Shown here: piece after piece, positions 1-12,800 of the stretch
Numbering within the stretch: position 1 is the stretch's first letter
How the letters are laid out: each line of letters begins with the position of its first letter
Assembly: GCA_026874595.1 (NCBI GenBank)
Contig: CM049315.1
Span: forward strand, 10,680,664 to 10,744,663
Reading direction: 5' to 3'
Source: Sipunculus nudus
Lineage: Eukaryota; Annelida; Sipuncula; Golfingiida; Sipunculidae
Length of the DNA: 64,000 bases
Program-made: the position numbers and the translations under genes
The notes under the pieces: generated by a model
Databases searched by the model: none
What the model was told of the DNA's origin: nothing
The model's input: only the letters and a program-made list of their open reading frames with translations

Positions 1-399
1 AGGTAATTCTGATATCAGCCATCCCAGATCATTAGCCTCTTTTGTCCCTGTGACTCTCTCAATGTCAGATAATTAGCAGATAAACACTGATGTAATCAGA
101 ACAGTAGGAGTATGTTCCACCCAAATAATCGTTCATTTAAGTGAAAGTGTTAAACTCAGCAAGACCCGTACTTGTCCTAGTGTAGCTCTAGACAAATGTG
201 TGCATTATAGAAGTCTATTACTTCTTCTAGATGGCAGCAGAGGCATTTGCTAAAAAAAAGAATGCCTCAAATGAAAGACCAGTATATGGCATACTACTTT
301 AGTAGTTCCACTGTTTATTAAAGACTTATAATCCCTACCCAAGAGTGTCTTGATAAACAATACAAATGATATAGGTTTTAGTTACAGTGCTCTGTCATG

Positions 400-590
400 A
401 GTTTTGAAAGTAATTGGAAAGTAATTGATAAGTAATTAAAATTACAGCTATTTTCATGTTTGTAATCATTACAATTACTTGTAATTGAATTTTGCCCAAT
501 TACAAATTACAATCGATTTCTTGAAAAATTGTAATTAATTACAGGTTATTACATTTACACATTACAATTATACCTCAACCCTGATAAGCA
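400..590. repeat. Imperfect palindromic repeat rich in TAATTACAATTA words
   Basis: AGTAATTG, TTGTAATTGAATTT, AATTACAAATTACAATC and TTACAGGTTATTAC words in both orientations suggest a degraded foldback-type repeat. The following stretch, 590-830, also looks like repeat tail (CTTGAATGTAAAGGTCAAGG) with no gene. Confidence 0.35.
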
Positions 591-1109
591 TATCAAATAA
601 AAACGCTAACGGGCAAGTAAGGTGATATTTCAAGTATAAGCTGACCTTGAATGTAAAGGTCAAGGTCACACAACCAAGAAAAATCCTTTGCCTTTCTAGT
701 GCAGGATTTCGACGAAATTGTGATAGGTGGCAGCACTTCTGAGATATAAGCCTCTAGAAAAAGCATACGCGGACACGGAACCGGTAAAACAATAAGCTCC
801 CCTATGGAGCGCTTAATCATAAAACGTGATTTAAAAGGGAGTACGTTTGCTCATAATTATCATAAAACATTGGGCAAAAAATTTATTATTGAACTCATAC
901 GAATGTGATTATAATTCCTTACATAAGTGTCAACGAACACAACACTGGGCAGTTTGCTATGTTCAAACCACTATATTGTATTCAGCATTACAGTATTATC
1001 TCATTACATTTTCGATCCCTTCATTCGGCAAACTTGGCTATTGCCAGAAAATGATAAGTAACTATGTTCATCAAAATTCTTTTACAATAGTCATTTTGGA
1101 AACTCGGGG

Positions 1110-1182
1110 TTAGCTCAATTCGGTGGTTGCTTCGCCAGATGTGGAAACCTAAAATTCATCTAATGGTTCGAAACATACGCCA
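1110..1182 (+). repeat. tRNA-like head of a possible SINE
   Basis: GGTTAGCTCAATTCGGTGG resembles a box A and AATGGTTCGAAACA a box B at roughly tRNA spacing. The arms do not form a convincing cloverleaf. Confidence 0.25.
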
Positions 1183-1316
1183 GTTATATTAATACGAGTA
1201 GAACATGGGAACGATTCGTCCTACTTTACAATATGCCCAGTCAAGATCACTGTATTCACCCTGGCTTATCGCCAAATTCGTGCAGCTCTAATATTTGCAG
1301 ACCAGAGGAGACATTG

Positions 1317-1317
<1 letters not shown>

Positions 1318-1366
<49 letters not shown>

Positions 1367-1377
1367 GAAGAAGAAGA
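1318..1377. repeat. (AT)n(GT)n(GAA)n compound microsatellite
   Basis: Three simple repeats in a row, starting about 10 bp inside intron 12 of copy A. Confidence 0.9.
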
Positions 1378-1389
1378 ATCTAGACCAAC

Positions 1390-2566
1390 CTGCTAATACA
1401 TGCATTGCATGACCAGATAGAAAATGGAACCAGTACCAACTCGGTCTTAGTTTAGAATCCTTCCCTGGCCGGAATATCCCAAAGATCATTTGTACGGCCA
1501 GCAAACACCAGACCACAATGCCGCATACAGCGTGGGCGAACGTACTCTGTGAAAGCATTAATAATATACTAGACTAATAAAAAATATCAGCATTAATATA
1601 TGTTCTATTTTAGATTTGATGATAAAAGGTACCTAATTAAACGATACATTCATTATACTATCAATATCATGGTACATGACACGATGCCTATAGGGTTTAT
1701 TTCAACTTAAGATTTCATACAATTTATGGAGATATAACCCAAATAACTCTCAAAGCTATTTCTAAATTATTAAAATTAACGTTGTTAATAATGACATATA
1801 AACTTATAGGTCCTAATGGGGCTGAGCGGATAGTATCGTTAGTATTCCATCAGCTGATCTTATTTTTTAAACTTAAGGGAGACCTGAATCTAAACCGATA
1901 CAATATCTGACTTTGTATCGCGCTGTATCGTTACACCTGTGTATTGATACAATATCTGACTTTGTATCACGCTGTATCGTTACACCTGTGTATCGTCAAT
2001 GATCTTCATCTTACCTCACTCAGAGTCTTCAGGTAAATGAAGATAATGATGTTACCAACTGACGTCAAGACTGCTATAACTATGGCAAAGGCTCGATGCA
2101 GCTGAAAAAAAAAGAAAAAATAAATAACGTAAAATGCCAAGATTAAATATAATTCGCCCTTTACGTACCATTCAACAGTCATTATCCTGATGACTGCAAA
2201 TGGTTCAACCAAAAGTTTATCTGTAATCTAACAGTTAAATAGAAATCTGTATAGGGGTGAGGCATTCATAAACTAATAAATTTAAATTAGATATTAAACA
2301 GTTTCATTTTTTACCTCTTTTTTCTAAGACAATTAATATATTTTAAGGTAGAGATGAAAAAATCGGAAGAAGATTTAACGAATGCTAAAAAACGTAATAC
2401 AGGTATATGGACGCAAGTTGTCTGTGACAATGACTAATTTGCTTGTGACCGACCTGAAACCATGCAGCCAAGTTGCACAGAGTCCTCGTCCACTCCAGCT
2501 TGAAGTTAGCCGAAATAATTTTCGTAATACCCGCGAGGAGGAGCCACGAGGTGATCATCATGAAAG
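1390..2566 (-). CDS. Copy A exons 10-12, cytochrome b561 helices (incomplete)
   Basis: The three exons encode the first membrane helix (AFMMITSWLLLAG), the second, opening with WFQ/LHRAFAIVIAVLTS, the third with FAHAVCGIVVWC, and the fourth with WYWFHFLSGHAMH. Candidate heme-ligand histidines fall at residues 419, 451 and 487 or 492. The helix carrying the last histidine and the cytoplasmic tail are not in the window. An AT/GT microsatellite begins a few bases beyond the exon 12 donor. Confidence 0.87.
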
Positions 2567-5500
2567 CTGTTCAAAAACAGCATTGTACATGCGTGAATTC
2601 AGGGCATACAATCATCTTGGAAAATCGGTACATACAGAATATTTTATGTAAAACCATTGAGAGCAAGGTGTTTGGGGAAAATCCTGTAACTTTGTTTTCA
2701 GTTGAATGTATCTCTTAAAATAATATCTGTACATAAGAGTGAATATTATGGATATCAACCCGGTAACTTTGCTGTTATATTGATATATTGGCTTACTTTA
2801 TATCTTGGCGTTAGAGATATCATGCCAGTAAGAAAACCTTTGCATAATGCATCAAGTATTTTCTTAGGAATTTTGGTAGCTTCTGGTTTGTATTTTTGTA
2901 CTTGGTTTTAATTGTATCAGTCAGGAGAACAGCACGAGAACTGAAATTCGCCAAAAAACACGGACTTCTAAAAAAATATAATTCCAATAAATTGCAATAT
3001 TCTATAAAAAAAGTAAAGTTAAATACGTTTTGTTCATACCGTGCACCTTGAGTTCAGCGTACATTAGTTGACCGACGACTTCCTTGTTCGACTGGAAATC
3101 CACTTTTCCATCACTCACAAGAGGAAGTACCTTATGCGCATGTGCGGAGGGAGTACCTGGAAGGAAATAAGGTGCAAGTTTTCTGATTTAAAAAGAATAT
3201 ATATCTTCATTATTCGCCTTTATACTATAGGGAAAAGGGAAGGTTAAGGTACCCTTTGTGAACAGAAATAATTGTTTATAAGGAAAGCAGGCCTATAGAA
3301 TTATTATATATTAGAAAGACATGAAATTAAATCAATTCAGTCATGAAATGCCTATAGATATGTACATTTATCCTTTTTAAGAAACAAACATGTAGGATAA
3401 GAAATCTATATGAGTTAGTAAAATTGGTTAGGTATATAAAACACATACAATATACCAGCCATTTCCAGAGGCCGGGTCACGTCGCCACTCACCGAGATAC
3501 ATCTCCCCAACAGCTACCTGGAGGTAGAAATCGTCATTTAGGTCAAAGGTCAAATCTTTCATCGGCACCCCACTGCCATCTGGCGACAGGACGGTCCTGA
3601 TTGGTCGACGGAAGCGACACATGACTTTATCCATCCTTTTTGTTAGCTGCAGGTTTCTTGTTCCTACCTTCATGGATACAATATTCACGCTACAATCTCA
3701 GCGTTTACAGACACTGTTTATCAAACATCAGAAGAGAAACGTCAAGTGTAATGCACTGATGAAGAAGGAAAGGCAACAAATGAAATAATAAATTATCAAC
3801 ATTTAACTTGCTAAGATCTTTATACTAGTATTCAAAATACTCTAATTTCTTATTAGTTTAAGAGTTAGTCTATAGATGGTTGTCTTTGTGAGGTTGACAA
3901 GGACAACTAAATGAAAACACTTGTGTTGTATGTTAATACGTTTTAACACATGTATCTGAAGGTTTAAACTTATTATTGACACAAGAAACCAAGGGAAATA
4001 TGCCTATATATCATTTTAATTTAAGTGTCATAATTAGTTTTTAAAATATTGACGTCGCTTTGTTTGACACTTATTATCAGGGATATGTTTAGCAATCTGT
4101 CAAACAAGAGGAAATGATTTAGGAATGTATGATGACATACTCACAATTCTGTGAACGCTGTTGTAATATTTCGGGCTGAATCCATGCTGTATTCCAAAGA
4201 AACCAGGCGATACAGCGCAAAGGTAAGTCTCATCCATGCCCTGCAAAAGTACAATAGTTAAATATCTCATTGTGATTAGAATCAGAAAGCACCATGAACT
4301 CAACAGAAGGTTCTTATGAATAAATCGCTAATACGTTTAATGTTTTATGTTGTTAACGATAACCAGACCACATCACCTGAGGTCCGGGCTTACTTATGTG
4401 CGACAACTCTCACGAAAGTAGAATAAACACATTAGAGTTGAACGATGCACCACTAGGTGACGAAAGGGCTATGTCTATGTTTCGCGCCACTGATTGCACC
4501 CAATGCAAGATTATTTTCACTCGTTTGTATTAGTATGCGAACGATTTATAAAATAAATCACAGATACCGTTATATTTCAAGGAGAAATATAACATTTCAT
4601 GTAAATTTAACATACCTGGCAAATTAATGGGTACCTTTGAGGTGTATTTGGTTTATGAGGTTTTTATGTATCAAGGTAAATCAATAGATGATTCATTGTA
4701 GGGAATCTTGTGAAAGGAGATGATTACTTAGTTAAAGCCAGGGGCGGACAGGGGAGTTTACGGAGGAGATCTAGTACATATACACGACGCCGCGAAGTAG
4801 AAAAGACGCGAACCGAGGAGGGGTGCGGGCGGTTGATGCCCGGGGTTTAGAAACCTTTTTGCCGTGACCTGAGCTATTTTCAGCGTTAAGGGTACCTATG
4901 ATGAACCCCAAGCTTCAAGTTAACCTTTTTCTGTATTAACATTTGCACTAAAAGAAATTTCAATTTTGATAATTGTTCTTTTTAACCACAGAAAGAGACA
5001 CACTTTTAGTCAAGGCCTTTTCAAATAAAATGGTTCTTAACAAGATTTTCGTTTTAAATGTATCCAATAAAAAGTAATACTGAGTTGTACTATATTCCTT
5101 GATTTTAGGTCGACTAAATCCATCTAATGTAGCTCCCATGACAGAAGGCTGGTCAAAGAAATCATTCTTTATTGATTAAAAAATGAATATTTTTTGCTAT
5201 GTGAACACATTCAAAAAACAATATCACTGCAATAAATACATTTGTCTCAGAGGAATAAGCACAAATTCTTTATATGATGACTCTCATCATTTAATCATAC
5301 TTACCATCTTGAGATCATGTGAGAAGCCAATCGCCACGTAACCTGGGGTGCTGGCCAAGATCTCAAAATCCACAGCAGTGCCGCCCTCTACCGTCTTGTA
5401 CGTCACCACGGTTTTACACGATGCCCCGGCGCATGCGCGTGGCCAAACGAGGCAACCCTTCGTTTTACCACATTCCGCTATGTTTATTGGCGGATCAAAT

Positions 5501-5788
5501 ATTGGAGAGACCTGAAATTAAATGTTTAAAAATGTGTTAACTAGGTTCTTCAGAAGTCGCATAAAAGGTTGTAATTCAACCACAATGATATGAAGACATG
5601 ACTCGCAATCTGATGGATGTATTTACCATTAAGAATTACCATTAGAATTATATCAAACGTAACAAATTTTGTTTGTTTCAGCTACAGATATTATATATTG
5701 TGTTGAATGGATGAAAAAATTATTAGTTGTGTTCTAACATTTTATGTTCAGTCCTCGTCTTAAAACAAAAACACGCACGCACACACAC

Positions 5789-5846
<58 letters not shown>

Positions 5847-6982
5847 CAGTCCAGATACATATAAATAGTTATATACGGAGAGACATGTGGAAATTCAATA
5901 TCCTGTAAATGATAAGTAAGGTTTTAAATTATGTACACGGATTTAAAATTAAAAAAAAAAGTAACATCGGTTGCCAAATCTGCCACAATGGACAGCTGTA
6001 AGTGTGAACGTTCACGTTTTGATGAAGTTTAAGCCACCAGAAGCACCCTTACGCACGTGAGAGCGCGATAAAATGTTTCTATAAATCATCAAACCACGCC
6101 GGTTGAAACCACTTCGAGATAGCGATTGGTATCAAAAGGATCAAAAAGAAAACTGAAATTTAAGTTTAAAAACAAAAGATCTCCTACCATGAATAAAAAG
6201 TGACTTCACTGTGCTTTTTAATAGTTTATGGGGGATAAAATTAGAAAGGAAGGATTCAGAGACGCTGACTCACGCTCAGACTATGACGACATTACTGTAG
6301 ACTTGTCCTTACCTCCGACAAGAAATTATCGTCTGCTGAAGGTTGGACAGCTTTGATCACCGGAGACTTGATGTTTACCCAGAATTCCATGAAGTTCAGC
6401 ACCACGGCAGCACTGTTAATTATAAAGCATTTAGAACGTCAAAAATATATCGTAGCATGTTATTTTTATTCTTATTCAAAACAGTGAAGTGCAATACAAA
6501 TTCAATAAACCAGTAACATATAACATTCTGACGTGACAGGTTAAAGCAATCTGTGCCGTTTCATAGTAGTTTAATGTTTTATCAATGTATCTTAAATAAA
6601 TGTCATTTGATGGTGCTTTACTAAGGTAAATTTGCCGAAAAATTCTTTTCGCACACGAATGTACCATGTTCACAGTTCTATATCTGACTTAGGTACGTAA
6701 TTTCACACTTTAGAATAGGATTTAAATAGCATAGAACTTCGGAAACTACATTGAACACAAAGTGGCCTATCACAAGTATATTAGAAAGCGCTGATTAATC
6801 ATATCATGAATTAAAAGCGGCCTTTGAGAAATTCTAGATGCTCATGTAGCCAAAGAAACCCTGGATACTCACGTGAAGACAATGTCACCAACCGATTCAT
6901 CCGGAGCTTTCCATTTGAATTCCGCACTAGGCTTAGGCATATTGTTGCTATGGGTAACACAGTTCTGAAGATAAAAAAGAGG

Positions 6983-7062
<80 letters not shown>

Positions 7063-9745
7063 TACAAATGTGATATTCATGTGAGTTAGGACAGAGGATC
7101 AACTTAAGATGAACTTTTTTAAAAGTCGTTTAACTTTAAATGGATAAATGATGCGTATTTGTTATATTTCTTCTGAACAGTCAAACCTTCTTTCTGTAAT
7201 AACTTCAGGATATTTACAACTCATATATTATCTAGATTTACTTAAAACTTTATTTGGATTCCCATATCTTGAGATAGCACAATTGGCAAAAACCCTGTAC
7301 CCAAAATTCAATACAAAGTTGCTTTAAAATCAATAAAGTATATATTATTTCAAACCTGGTATCGTGTTCTTTTTGATAGTGTACATAATTTTTAACTTTC
7401 CATTTACTTTTATATGATTTTATAAAATTAAAAAAAAATTAAAAATATCACACTATTTTAAATATCGAGTAACATTTAAATTAAAATTTCTTTATTAGGC
7501 CAAAATAAAAAAAAGGTTTGGTTCTCAGCACTTTTTTTCATAAATCAATGCGGGCGGGCGCTTATATTATTTTAATTTTTTTGGTATGTTTCGATAAAAA
7601 TGTCAAATGATAAGGGAAAAGCATGAAAATAACAGTTTTATTTTGCAAAATAAGTAAAAGCACTACAAAACAAAGGAAAATGTATGGTTTTATCTTCTTG
7701 AAAGAAATGTCGGAGCGGCAGCAGCTCAAAATTGGAAAGTTTTTATTGAAAATTAAAAAAATAATTTTTGATGCGGGGGTTTAAAATTGATGCGGGCGGT
7801 GCCTGAGAACCATACCTTTATTTTTTTTGGCCTTAAATCAAACTTATAATTTCATCTTTAACGTAGACAGAGACATTATAAAAATGGAGGAACAAAAAAA
7901 AACTTTTTCAGATATGATCAGGTAGTTGCTGTTACTGGGTGTTTTAAATAGCGAACTGTTAAAAAAATATTAAAATATCATGTAAAAATCAATGATTGTA
8001 TAAAAATATGTATACCAACAGAAAGGACAAATTTAAAATACAGTCGAACCTCTTTATTGTGGGCATTCTTGGGACTGGGCCAAACTGCCCACTTTATAGA
8101 GGTACCCACTATATGAAGGTAATAGCTGACACTTTAGGTGCTACCACTCTTTGAAATATTACTATTATTACTTCTGTTTAAAAGTACTTCATTAAATTGA
8201 TGTATGTATTAAATTCTGTTCTACAAACTTTCTCTGAGAAAAGCCACTTTCAGAACCTATGAACAGATACACTTTTAGGTCTATGCCAAACTTTTATATT
8301 TCAACTGAGGTTGACATTTTATTAGTGGACAGTAAGAGTGAATATGCCACAGAATGCAAGCGAATGATCGTAGTTTGGTGTTGATCATTAAGTGCAACTG
8401 CTTATTAGTAAGCCATGCTCCTGGCCAGGGGGGTCTTACCCTGTTACGTCATCCCAGAGTACCAATTAAGTAACCAGGTGAATGAGCAGGGCATCCACTC
8501 ATGGCATTAACTATAGCAATTTCTTTGCTTCGATGACATAGGAAGAAAGTCTCTTGATTTTCAGATCAGAGTATGCTTATCAGTATAAATGAAGGGCTAC
8601 TGAAGGGTGCATTCACTGCCTGCTGGCTGTGAACCATCACTAGAACAGCTAGTCTGGGCTTAGGTCCGAGGTGAGCATGTGTTGGTACATTAGAGAAGTC
8701 TAATTATTATTCATGTATCCTATGTCTAGACCCGAGTCAAGAAAACTGTTATTATGATTATGCAATGAGACAGTTATACACCTCTGACCTTTATCCATCT
8801 GTTTGATCATTATCATTAACAGTTGCAATGTATATATATAAATATTTAATAACTAATGGTTATTTTGATTGCTATTAATAACAAATTCACATTAAATAAA
8901 ACCCAGAAAAGTTTAAATAGGAAGATATTTCAACAGGGAAAATGGATTAAGTGTCCACATTAGATGGGGAAAGTGAACACTTTATAGAATATAGAGGTGC
9001 CCAAATTAGCTAGACATAATAAAGAGAAGAAAAAATGGGACTGCCCAAAAGTGCCCACTTTATAGAGGTGCCCATTTTAATGAGGTGCCCACTAAGATAG
9101 GTTCGACTCCAATGTATACGTGTGGAACTAATATGGATTTAAAACATCCTTTGAACTGATTTTGGACATGGGTTTTACGAACCGTGCTTCCTTAAATTCT
9201 ACCCTCTAAAATGTTTCACAGAAAACCCTCATTTTTTCTAGATATCTCAAACAAAAAAAAATGCTGAAACTGAATGAAACGTTCATCGATACATTGTATT
9301 TGAACAGCAAGACAGATGAATATGATCGATAAATGTGGACGATAACGTGACCTCTGACCTTTTCAGATCACGGAGGTCATGGTCTCTTACCGATGTATTT
9401 GTGGACGAGTACCAGCGTTGGAACTTGGCGCCATCTGGTGCCGTGATGAAGGAACCTACAAGGTCCTCCGTGTCCCCCGTGAGCCGGTTTGCCCTCAGCT
9501 GAAACCCTTTAAATGATCTCATTCCAGGAGAAGAAATCGTGACTGCAATAATGATCGAGTTCATACTGTTGTGCCAACAAAATATCATGTCTTAGCTTGC
9601 CTTCTTTAACCTACTTATATATAGTAAATACTTTATACTATAAAATTACTAAAAAATAAAATATTATATATAAAATGTTTGATTTCATTTTGACCGAATT
9701 CCAATTATGTATTAAGTCACACAAAAAAATCACACAAATACATGC

Positions 9746-9793
<48 letters not shown>

Positions 9794-9828
9794 TATTATT
9801 ATTATTATTATTATAGTAAAGGAACAAT

Positions 9829-9876
<48 letters not shown>

Positions 9877-12800
9877 CCTCAAAAACAATGTTCAATTTTA
9901 ATCTTTAGATAAAAGGGGCAATAATGAGACCGACCCGTGATGACGTCACGAGGCTGGTACATCTGCTTGTCGACCGTGACGGTGTACGGTGACGGTGTTT
10001 GTGTGGGTTCTGTGTTGTCGTGATGCGGCACGTTGTTGGTACATGCGCTCATAGGCGCCCCGAACCCGAAAGCTGACACTAAAATCAAATAAATACTCAT
10101 AAATCATCAAAGTACAATATACCTGTACCAAAAAAAGACCACTGAACTAAAACAAATACTCCCAGATTGTAAACGAATGATATACCTGAACCAAAAACCA
10201 ACAGTTAAATTAAATAAATACTCAAATTTGATACACATACAGTAGCTCCGAGCTCAAAATCAGCCAGAAACCAGAATTAATACTGTATAAAACCCGGTCA
10301 TATCCTCTAACCCAGAAGCCGCCACTGGAATAAACAAATACTGACCAATCATATACGAACAAAATCCTATAACTAAATAACTGAAGCCAAAACTACATCC
10401 TGTCAAAATAAGAAAAAAGGTTTTCGTGTTAAGTTATGAACTCGTGATGACTACAGAATTATAATTACACGAACTGATGCCCAAGGGTATTAAAAAGTGG
10501 GCATTTATCCAAACGCAGTGTTATTTTCAACAACAACACTTTACCCTGGTCAACTAAATATGCACATATATAAAACATGAACGAAAGAGGTTTTGGGGAG
10601 AGACGATATCCCGACAACGTGAAAAACGTGTTTATTTTAAGATATTTTTTTAATTCAATTATAGTTATTCACAAGGTACCTCCTTTCAACCTCCTTTCAT
10701 GCTGACCAGTGAACGCTTATTTACAAGCCTGTGCAGTTCTAGAATACACCGTGTATTATTACATGTTAAGTTCACCAGCTGTAAACCCTTAATTGCGACA
10801 TGAAACACGCGAGATCAATGTTTTAGTCTATATATAGGCAATATGACAGTCTTCATGAGTGGTTTCGAAATTTTTGCGAGGTCGGGGTTTGATAAGGACA
10901 GATGTACTGCAAAGTCTGGAAGTGGGATTATATGTGCGGAGAGAGTTTGGTTGGTTTAGACCCTTATCTTGCAGATAGAAGCCGGCACATTGCGCATGAT
11001 CTGATTAATAAAAGGGTTTAGAGATTTTGGGCGTCAAAATCTGACACCCACGATGCACCAGGGTTTCTGAATATATCAGCAGCGTAGGTATTAATGTAGT
11101 GACGAGGGTAATGTAGTCCGTTTAGATATGCTGGACAAGAATTGTTTGCAGACAGTTATACATAGTCATGGGTGATTTTCTGAAAATGACTTCACTGAAT
11201 AAGTTTTAATTAGTAAAAATGCGCATGCAAATTGTAGACATAAGGTGTTACCTTGAAACGTAACAAATTTTAATTTAAAGTTTGGCAGTTGAATCAAGTA
11301 GTCTCGGCCGCCCCACATGCAGTGCCAATAAGGGAAAAGGTAATTTTCAGTAGAAACGACGTCTGGCGGAAGGGTGAGAAGCCGGAGGAAAGTTTTTGGT
11401 TTGACCGCGCCCTCATCTGCAAATTACAGGAGGATGACAGTCGAGGTATCGATTCTAATATTTTTTGTGAGCATGAAAACGTAGTGAAGTTGTATAGCAG
11501 GCCCGTACATCATTCCTGTACATACAGCTGGGAAGTGATTGTTTCTTATTCGCAGAAGGGCAGCGAATTGTAGACGGTTTGAGCAAGAATATGATTGAAC
11601 AAGTGTTGTGACCGTCTTGGTCGCATTGTTTGTCATGAATGTACCAATGAATGCCTATTTCAAAAATAGTTTGTACAACAAGATTGACAGATGACCGCAT
11701 GCGCCCATAAATAGTCATGCATGGTTGAGCGTCACGACTGACTGAGCGTTTCATAACACGTCTTTTCATGCTTCAGTTGGCCAGTGTTTGCCTTCACATA
11801 AGTAACAGTTATACAAGTTAATTATATAGCTGTCCTGACATGTTATGTTAATGTAGATTTGAACTTAGTGTATTTGGTGCAGGCGGATAAAAAAGTATAG
11901 TAGGAGATCGCAAACCCCCGCAAAACCTGACACGCTTATCAAAATAATACAAAAATTCTTGATCAATCAGTTCTCGGGATATTACCAAATATCCTCAGAA
12001 CTCATTATCATCTGACAATTACCACAAACGTGCGACAACTGATTCTTCACACAACAAGTTGTCTGAGGACAACATAGTACGGGGCATTCAGAAAATCCTT
12101 GACCTTTAACCTCAAAATTATATGTGGGATTCCAAACCCCTATACAATACGTATAGATGAAATATGAAAGCTATATGGTGAGTGGTTGACTTATAAATTA
12201 TGAGTTATCACTTAACTTGAACCTGAGCTGGGTTGGGATCTGTACAAAGTTTGTTCGTGAATTGCTCATTACAGGTCTCGAAATTAAAATATGAGAAAGT
12301 TTTAATAGCTATGCTGGGTATTGTCTCTGTGCATCGTCTTTCAAGTTTAATTGAAATATCTTCATCAGCAAATGGACCAATGAGCCTAACAAAAAAAAAA
12401 ACTTTAACCTTACTTGTTCATGAACAACCGGGGCCTGTGACCCTGATTTTTTTACCCCATAATCATACGGGGGATTCCTAATCCCCTGTGCAATACATGT
12501 GTGATATAAAAGCAATCGGGGTCAGTGGTTGCCGAGATATTAAGAGTAAACAAAAACTTTAAACTGAGCTGGATTAGTATCTGTACAAATTTGGTCTAAT
12601 TACTGGCCCAGAAATTAAAACATGGGCAAAACTGTCAATAGCTTTTAATAGGTATTGTCATTGTACATCAGTGTACTAAGTTTAATTGAAATGTCTTTAG
12701 CAATGGAGAAATGAAACTGACTTGTTCAGGAGCAACGCACGCCTGTGAGCTTAACTTTGACCCCTAAATCATATAGGGATTTATAACCTCCTATACAATA

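Noticed and set aside
1-1388. Search for the last two exons of copy A
   Set aside because: No segment resembles the FLSVQTRLFDDDF exon or the CFVLYVI terminal exon, so they are taken to lie outside the window.
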